DNA of 10,200 nucleotides, from assembly GCA_027457205.1 (NCBI GenBank), contig DAIDTM010000630.1, positions 1 to 10,200 of the forward strand, given 5' to 3'. This document shows positions 6,695-10,200 of this stretch, piece after piece; the first letter of the stretch is position 1, and each line of letters begins with the position of its first letter. This DNA comes from Anaerolineae bacterium (lineage in GTDB: Bacteria > Chloroflexota > Anaerolineae > UBA4142). Below the pieces are notes generated by a model. It ran no database searches and was not told where the DNA came from. It saw only the letters and a program-made list of their open reading frames with translations. The translations under genes were made by a program, and so were the position numbers.

Positions 6695-8293
6695 TCAGGC
6701 GACGCGCTTGGCGATCACGATCGTCACGTCGTCGAACGGTGGAATGTCGCCGGTAAATTCGCTAAGTGCGCGGTTAAGCGCACGCAGAATCTCCTCCGGC
6801 GAATCGCCGGGGTGATCGAGAAGGACGCGCTGCAGGCGCTCCTCCCCAAATTGCTCGTCCTGCGCGTTCACCGATTCGGTGACGCCGTCGGTGTAAAAGA
6901 GGATGAAATCGCCACGGCGCAATCGCACCGAGCGCTGCTTGTATTTGTACGCGTCGTCGAAGCCAACCATAATGCCGGTGCGCGTCAACTCGGTCAACTT
7001 TTTTCCAGCGGCGTGATAGAACAGCGGCGGATTATGTCCCGCGTTGATATACGTCAATCGATGCGCGTCCGGGTCGAGCTGACCGTAGAAAAGCGTGACG
7101 AACATTCCGCCGGTCGAATCGGCGCAGACTAGCCGGTTCGCCCGGTTCATGCCATCCTTCGGCGACGGCGCGGCGAGCGTGCTCGCGCGCAGCGTGCTGC
7201 GCGTCAGCGCCATAAACAGCGCGGCGTGCATCCCCTTGTCGGACACATCGCCGAGCGCAAAACCAAGCTGTCCGCCGTCTCTTTCGATGAAATCGTAGAA
7301 ATCGCCGCCGACTTCGCGCGCGGGCTGCCAGTACGCCGCAAACGCCCAGCCGGGAACGCGCGGCGTTTCGCGCGGTATCAGACTCGCCTGCACGTCGTGC
7401 GCGAGTTGCAGTTCGCGTTTCATTCGCTCCCGTTCCAGCGATGCCTGATGCAATTGAGAGTTTTCGACGGCGACCGCGGCTTGCCGCGCGAGCGCGGTGA
7501 GCAGTCTTTCGTCACTGGCGGTGAACTCGTCCTGACCTTCCAGCCGTCCCAGCAGAACGCCGCCGAGAACTTGGTCTTGCGTTTTCAGCGGCGACCACAG
7601 GATCGCGGCGTATGCCGGCGAGGTCGCCGGCAGCGCGGTCAGAATTTGTGGGCGGTCGTTGAGCGATGGCTGGATGGATTCGGCGCGTGCGATCTCGTTC
7701 AGCGCGGCAGCGCGCTCCGCGCCAAAGCTCGATTTGATTTCCCGGTGCGTATCGCCCGGTTTTGCCGATAACAGCACCAGCCCCGCGTCCGCGCGGATAA
7801 CGTGATTGCTCTCTTCGAGCACCATTCGCGGAATCGCCTCCGGGTCGAGCGCAAGTCCGATAGTCTCACTGACGCGGTACATCAAATTGATCTCGCGGTA
7901 GCGATCCAGCGCCTCGGCGGCGACATCGCGCTTTTCCAGCGATTCGGTCAGGAAGATATTGAGACTGTGATGCAGCGCGCGTTCGAGCGCGTGGCTGCGC
8001 GCCGGCTGATGATCGAACACGACCATCGCGCCAATGAGATGCGAGTCGGCGCACAGAGGATAAAGGCGGTGGTGATCGATCTCAATCGTCTGGTTCGCGT
8101 CGAGCGATTTGACCAGACTCGCCAGGTCGGTGCCGGACTGCGCCCAGTTCGCCGTGCTGACGAAGAGACTGCCATCCGCGCGCGCCAGCGCAAGCGCGAT
8201 GTCGGAAACGGATTCCTCGATCGAGTGGATGAGCGCCATTGCTTCGCGGCGGCTGAGCAAGCGGGACAGGGTCAGATTTTCGTTCGCGTTCAC
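6695..8293 (-). CDS. GAF-PP2C serine phosphatase (SpoIIE/RsbU family)
   Basis: This 532-aa multidomain phosphatase is expected to dephosphorylate the STAS antagonist. Residues about 15-120 form a small sensor-like domain. Residues 125-145 are a linker containing 'RYREINLMY'. A GAF domain spans about 145-285, ending 'LARQAAVAVENSQL', followed by a helical connector 'ERERMKRELQLAHDVQASLIP' (287-307). The PP2C domain runs from about 315 to 530. The metal-binding aspartates are all present: Asp331 in 'EVGGDFYDF', Asp349 in 'GDVSDKG', Asp469 in 'YTDGVTES' and Asp521/Asp522 in 'FDDVTIVI'. 'NAGHNPPLF' (417-425) is also typical of the family. The enzyme therefore looks active. No membrane segment is seen, so it should be a cytoplasmic sensor phosphatase. 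The start is GTG (8291-8293), overlapping the kinase stop. It lies between two RsbW-like genes, as in classic partner-switching operons. Confidence 0.95.
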   Translation of the reverse strand: MNANENLTLSRLLSRREAMALIHSIEESVSDIALALARADGSLFVSTANWAQSGTDLASLVKSLDANQTIEIDHHRLYPLCADSHLIGAMVVFDHQPARSHALERALHHSLNIFLTESLEKRDVAAEALDRYREINLMYRVSETIGLALDPEAIPRMVLEESNHVIRADAGLVLLSAKPGDTHREIKSSFGAERAAALNEIARAESIQPSLNDRPQILTALPATSPAYAAILWSPLKTQDQVLGGVLLGRLEGQDEFTASDERLLTALARQAAVAVENSQLHQASLERERMKRELQLAHDVQASLIPRETPRVPGWAFAAYWQPAREVGGDFYDFIERDGGQLGFALGDVSDKGMHAALFMALTRSTLRASTLAAPSPKDGMNRANRLVCADSTGGMFVTLFYGQLDPDAHRLTYINAGHNPPLFYHAAGKKLTELTRTGIMVGFDDAYKYKQRSVRLRRGDFILFYTDGVTESVNAQDEQFGEERLQRVLLDHPGDSPEEILRALNRALSEFTGDIPPFDDVTIVIAKRVA

Positions 8294-8721
8294 GCGGGGA
8301 CGGTCCAGTTGAGTTTCTTGGTGAGTATCAAGCGATTTCCCTCTTCGGTGGTTTGATAGTCGACGTGATCCATCGTCTTGTAAATAAAGAACAAACCGAA
8401 CCCGCCGGTGTCGCGGTCTTCCAGTCCTGCGCGGGCGTCCGGCGCGTCGGGTTCATACGGCTCGAAGGGATGACCAAAGTCGGTGATCGTCACGACGACT
8501 TGCTGCGGCGCAAATTCCAAATCCAGGATCAGCGAGCCGGGATTCATCCCGGCATAGCCGTGCGTGATGACATTCGTGCACGCCTCGTCCATCGCGAGTT
8601 TGAGATCGTAGCACGTCGCCGAGTCGATGCCGCGCCGCTGGCACGCCGCGTCGATGAAATCGCGAAAGACTGCCAACGTTTCCAGTTGTGCCGCGCGCGT
8701 GATCCGTAGTTTGTCGCTCAT
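8290..8721 (-). CDS. RsbW-like serine kinase/anti-sigma ATPase (GHKL, HATPase_c_2), copy 1
   Basis: This 143-aa protein has a full GHKL ATP-binding fold of the RsbW/SpoIIAB type. The N-box 'MDEACTNVITHGYAG' (44-58) carries Glu46 and Asn50. The G1 motif is 'TDFGHPF' (80-86) with Asp81 and Gly83. The G2 motif is 'GGFGLFFI' (106-113). In known systems such proteins phosphorylate a STAS antagonist and sequester a target, classically a sigma factor. The ATG at 8719-8721 is preferred over a TTG four codons upstream (8731-8733), because a GGA-type ribosome binding site overlaps that TTG and sits correctly for the ATG. Its TGA stop overlaps the GTG start of the phosphatase gene (shared GTGA, 8290-8293), implying translational coupling. 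It is clearly paralogous to the second RsbW-like gene of this window. No sigma factor gene is adjacent, so the sequestered target is unknown. Confidence 0.9.
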   Translation of the reverse strand: MSDKLRITRAAQLETLAVFRDFIDAACQRRGIDSATCYDLKLAMDEACTNVITHGYAGMNPGSLILDLEFAPQQVVVTITDFGHPFEPYEPDAPDARAGLEDRDTGGFGLFFIYKTMDHVDYQTTEEGNRLILTKKLNWTVPA

Positions 8722-8736
8722 AGAGAGTTCCAATTG

Positions 8737-8767
8737 GGTAGGGGCGATCCGGCGGGCTGCCCCTACC
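8737..8767. repeat. 31-base imperfect palindrome (hairpin element) between the unknown gene and the first RsbW-like gene
   Basis: GGTAGGGGC at 8737-8745 pairs perfectly with GCCCCTACC at 8759-8767. The 13-base centre can continue pairing (G-T, A/C mismatch, T-G, then two C-G pairs around a 3-base loop), so nearly the whole element is palindromic. It begins 2 bases after the upstream stop codon (8770-8772) and ends 15 bases before the downstream ATG. No T-tract follows on either strand, so it does not look like an intrinsic terminator. GC-rich 'TAGGGGC...GCCCCTA' hairpins occur as dispersed intergenic repeats in some bacterial genomes. Whether this one is dispersed cannot be judged from one window. 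Confidence 0.8.
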
Positions 8768-8769
8768 TG

Positions 8770-9657
8770 TCAATAGATCGCGTCCGGAAAAGTATTCACG
8801 CCGGCGTGGCGTCCCACTTGCTTGACCATCCGCACGTCATTCCACCGCGTGTCCAGCGCGCTCAGGATACCATCCTGGATCGCCCACGCCCTGCCGCGCA
8901 CCGTGCGCCACTGGTCGGGCTGGCGGAATGGGGTGCTGCCGTCCAGCGCGGCGTGCAGCTTGCCGCCGGGCTGAAATTCGCGCTGGATGTCGTCCATCAA
9001 CTTGTGCCCGCGCATATACGCGAAACCGCGCCGCTCGAACACCCAAGCGGACGCGTACGTCAGCGGCTCGAGCGTGACCGCGTGGTGCGACAGGAATGAC
9101 AAGAAAGTGTCCAGCTGCTGGAAAAATAACTGCGACGCGCTCAGCCCGGCGCGAATCTGTCCCGGCGCGAGACCGGCGCGCATTGCGCGTTCATCCTCTG
9201 CAAGATTCCGGCGGACGGTACCAAAATACGTGGGCTTGCCTTCGTCGTCGTAATCGGTGCGAAAACGCGGACTTGCTGGATCGTTCAGCAGCAGCAAGTT
9301 GAGATCGATGCCGTTGAACGCGTTGTCCGCAAGCTCGACGTTGAAAAAGACATCGCTGGCATCCGGCGCGTCCTTGATCGCCAGGTTGACCACGCCCTTG
9401 TCCACTTCGGCGGCGAGAATCACCTGTGGATTTCCATCGAGTCCGTTCCACGTGATGGGATTGATATTGGCGCGCGTGAGCAAACTGGCGGGAATCAGCG
9501 CGCGATAGATACGTCGCTTGGCGTCTGCCGGCAGACCGTTGATCCCGCGAATGGAAATCGGCAGCGCATAATCCCCGATGAGCTGACCGACGGACAATTC
9601 CTCGGGGTCGGGTGCGACTTTGAGCGGCTGTTGTCTTAGGCGTAAACGCTGAAACAC
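8770..9657 (-). CDS. Protein of unknown function embedded in the partner-switching operon
   Basis: I do not recognise this 295-aa protein. It has no signal peptide or membrane segment and should be cytoplasmic. A basic N-terminus (about 1-15) is followed by a mixed alpha/beta region: 'LSVGQLIGDYALPISIRGINGLP' (21-43), 'NPQVILAAEVDKGVVNLAIKD' (76-96) and 'DVFFNVELADNAFNGIDLNLLLLND' (102-126). The C-terminal half is rich in aromatic and charged residues, with 'FFQQLDTFLSFLSHHAVTLEPLTYASAWVFERRGFAYMRGHKLMDDI' (178-224) and a tail ending 'HAGVNTFPDAIY'. The start is taken as GTG at 9655-9657, the first possible start after the in-frame TAA of the STAS gene, 24 bases downstream of that stop. Its ribosome binding site is weak, so the exact start is uncertain. 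Its position between the STAS gene and the first kinase suggests a link to partner switching, but no function can be assigned. Confidence 0.8.
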   Translation of the reverse strand: MFQRLRLRQQPLKVAPDPEELSVGQLIGDYALPISIRGINGLPADAKRRIYRALIPASLLTRANINPITWNGLDGNPQVILAAEVDKGVVNLAIKDAPDASDVFFNVELADNAFNGIDLNLLLLNDPASPRFRTDYDDEGKPTYFGTVRRNLAEDERAMRAGLAPGQIRAGLSASQLFFQQLDTFLSFLSHHAVTLEPLTYASAWVFERRGFAYMRGHKLMDDIQREFQPGGKLHAALDGSTPFRQPDQWRTVRGRAWAIQDGILSALDTRWNDVRMVKQVGRHAGVNTFPDAIY

Positions 9658-9681
9658 AAATCGGTATCCAACGGAGTTGAG

Positions 9682-10020
9682 TTATCCCTTGTAGCTCGCG
9701 ACGGCGGTTGGAACATCGGAATAAAATTTCAGGATGCTCGTAAACCCGCTCAACTCAAAAACTTTTTTCACGTTTGGCTGGACCGCGGCAAGCCGCACAT
9801 CGCCGCCGCGCTGACGCGCCTCTTTCGTCGCGTTCAGGAGCGCGCGCAGCCCCGCGCTGCTAGTGTATTCGAGCGCGGCGAGATCGCCGATCAGATTGGC
9901 GCGACCTTCCGCCAATTGCCCGTTGAGAAACTCGGTCAGTTGGGGAGACGTCATCGCATCCAAACTACCCACAATCGACACCACCGTCGCCGTGCCACGA
10001 TCTTCCTGCTTGATATCCAT
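9682..10020 (-). CDS. STAS-domain anti-sigma factor antagonist (SpoIIAA/RsbV-like)
   Basis: This 112-aa protein consists of a single STAS domain, the usual length for SpoIIAA/RsbV-type antagonists. The N-terminal strand 'ATVVSIVGSLDAMTSPQL' is the typical 'G-x-LD' STAS opening. The key loop is 'YTSSAGLRALL' (residues 52-62). Ser55, two residues before Gly57, aligns with the phosphorylated serine of SpoIIAA (Ser58) and RsbV (Ser56), so this copy appears phosphorylatable. In known partner switches the unphosphorylated antagonist binds an RsbW-type kinase, is phosphorylated by it, and is reset by a PP2C phosphatase. Both types of partner are encoded just downstream. The ATG start is supported by a good Shine-Dalgarno (AGGAG, 10028-10032, 7 bases before the ATG). 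It is the only antagonist gene in the window although two kinase-like genes are present. Confidence 0.93.
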   Translation of the reverse strand: MDIKQEDRGTATVVSIVGSLDAMTSPQLTEFLNGQLAEGRANLIGDLAALEYTSSAGLRALLNATKEARQRGGDVRLAAVQPNVKKVFELSGFTSILKFYSDVPTAVASYKG

Positions 10021-10027
10021 TCTGTCT

Positions 10028-10032
10028 CTCCT
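10028..10032 (-). promoter_or_regulatory. Shine-Dalgarno of the STAS gene
   Basis: The minus strand reads AGGAG, followed by 7 bases and then ATG at 10018-10020. It lies in the 23-base gap after the receiver gene and is one of the strongest ribosome binding sites in the window, suggesting that the STAS gene is translated well and independently of its upstream neighbour. Confidence 0.75.
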
Positions 10033-10043
10033 GAGTGGACGTT

Positions 10044-10200
10044 TTACAACGTCAAGCCCAATACCTCATTCGCTTTGGCAAGCAACTCGTCCGGATCGAA
10101 TGGCTTGGTCATGTAAATATTTGCGCCGACATCTGCGCCGCGCTGCCGGTCAAATTCTTGCCCCTTGGCGGTCAGCATCACGACGTAAACGTCTTCCATA
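10044..10200 (-). CDS. Response regulator receiver domain, C-terminal part (5' end outside the window)
   Basis: The last 51 residues of a CheY-like receiver are visible, ending at a TAA stop (10044-10046). Visible landmarks are the conserved Thr in the 'MLTA' strand end (about visible residue 10), the 'GAN-Y' turn, and the conserved Lys-Pro of 'MTKPF' (about visible residues 30-34), followed by the final helix 'DPDELLAKANEVLG'. These match the switch Thr/Ser and the invariant Lys of receiver domains. The phospho-accepting Asp and the acidic pocket lie outside the window, so phosphorylation cannot be confirmed from this sequence. The protein stops right after the receiver fold, so no C-terminal output domain follows. 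It may be a stand-alone receiver or the end of a larger protein. It lies 23 bases upstream of the STAS gene in the same direction and probably supplies a two-component input to the unit. Confidence 0.9.
   Translation of the reverse strand, partial: MEDVYVVMLTAKGQEFDRQRGADVGANIYMTKPFDPDELLAKANEVLGLTL

Noticed and set aside
5840..7132. Long plus-strand open frame (430 codons)
   Set aside because: Antisense to the ATPase, the second RsbW-like gene and the phosphatase, all of which have clear motifs; its own translation shows only composition-driven Arg/Ala/Gln-rich sequence.
8290..8733. TTG start four codons upstream of the first RsbW-like ATG
   Set aside because: The ATG at 8719-8721 has a GGA-type ribosome binding site at suitable spacing that overlaps the TTG; the extra residues add nothing to the domain.
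8737..8767. Hairpin as an intrinsic terminator
   Set aside because: No T-tract follows on either strand, and a closely spaced co-directional gene starts 15 bases later on the minus strand.
6263..10020. Standard SigB-type general stress operon (rsbV-rsbW-sigB)
   Set aside because: The protein families fit, but no sigma factor gene is present and two RsbW-like genes plus an unknown gene break the classic order, so the specific gene names were withheld.

Overview
The window is a single, densely packed run of ten genes, all read from the minus strand, so the transcript runs from the right edge to the left edge. The first gene (right edge) and the last gene (left edge) are cut by the window. The DNA is GC-rich, with GTG and TTG starts, very short intergenic gaps and hairpin-forming palindromes in two of those gaps. 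Together with the protein families this suggests a Chloroflexota (Anaerolineae-like) genome. That placement is an inference from style and was not tested by a search.

In transcription order the genes are: (1) the C-terminal half of a CheY-like receiver (10044-10200); (2) a STAS anti-sigma-factor-antagonist-type protein (9682-10020); (3) an unrecognised 295-aa protein (8770-9657); (4) an RsbW-type GHKL ATPase/kinase (8290-8721); (5) a GAF-PP2C (SpoIIE/RsbU-type) serine phosphatase (6695-8293); (6) a second RsbW-type ATPase (6263-6685); (7) a ParA/MinD-like ATPase with an arginine in place of the signature lysine (5495-6247); (8) and (9) two tandem paralogous 12-TM proteins with an amino-acid-permease-like core flanked by soluble N- and C-terminal domains (3214-5490 and 919-3150); (10) a GAF-domain protein running off the left edge (1-873). 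Genes 4/5 overlap by 4 bases. Other gaps are 4-63 bases, so a polycistronic unit with translational coupling is likely. There is no gene-free stretch above 63 bases, and I see no promoter or convincing intrinsic terminator inside the window.

Genes 2, 4, 5 and 6 form a complete partner-switching set: a phosphorylatable STAS antagonist, two candidate kinases, and a phosphatase that would reset the antagonist. No sigma factor gene is visible. The downstream genes are instead a ParA/MinD-like ATPase and two membrane proteins whose extra domains are predicted to be cytoplasmic. My working interpretation is a signalling unit in which receiver/GAF inputs drive partner switching, and the output acts on, or is sensed through, the ATPase and the permease-like proteins rather than a sigma factor. 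This system-level reading is the main point of interest and remains a hypothesis.
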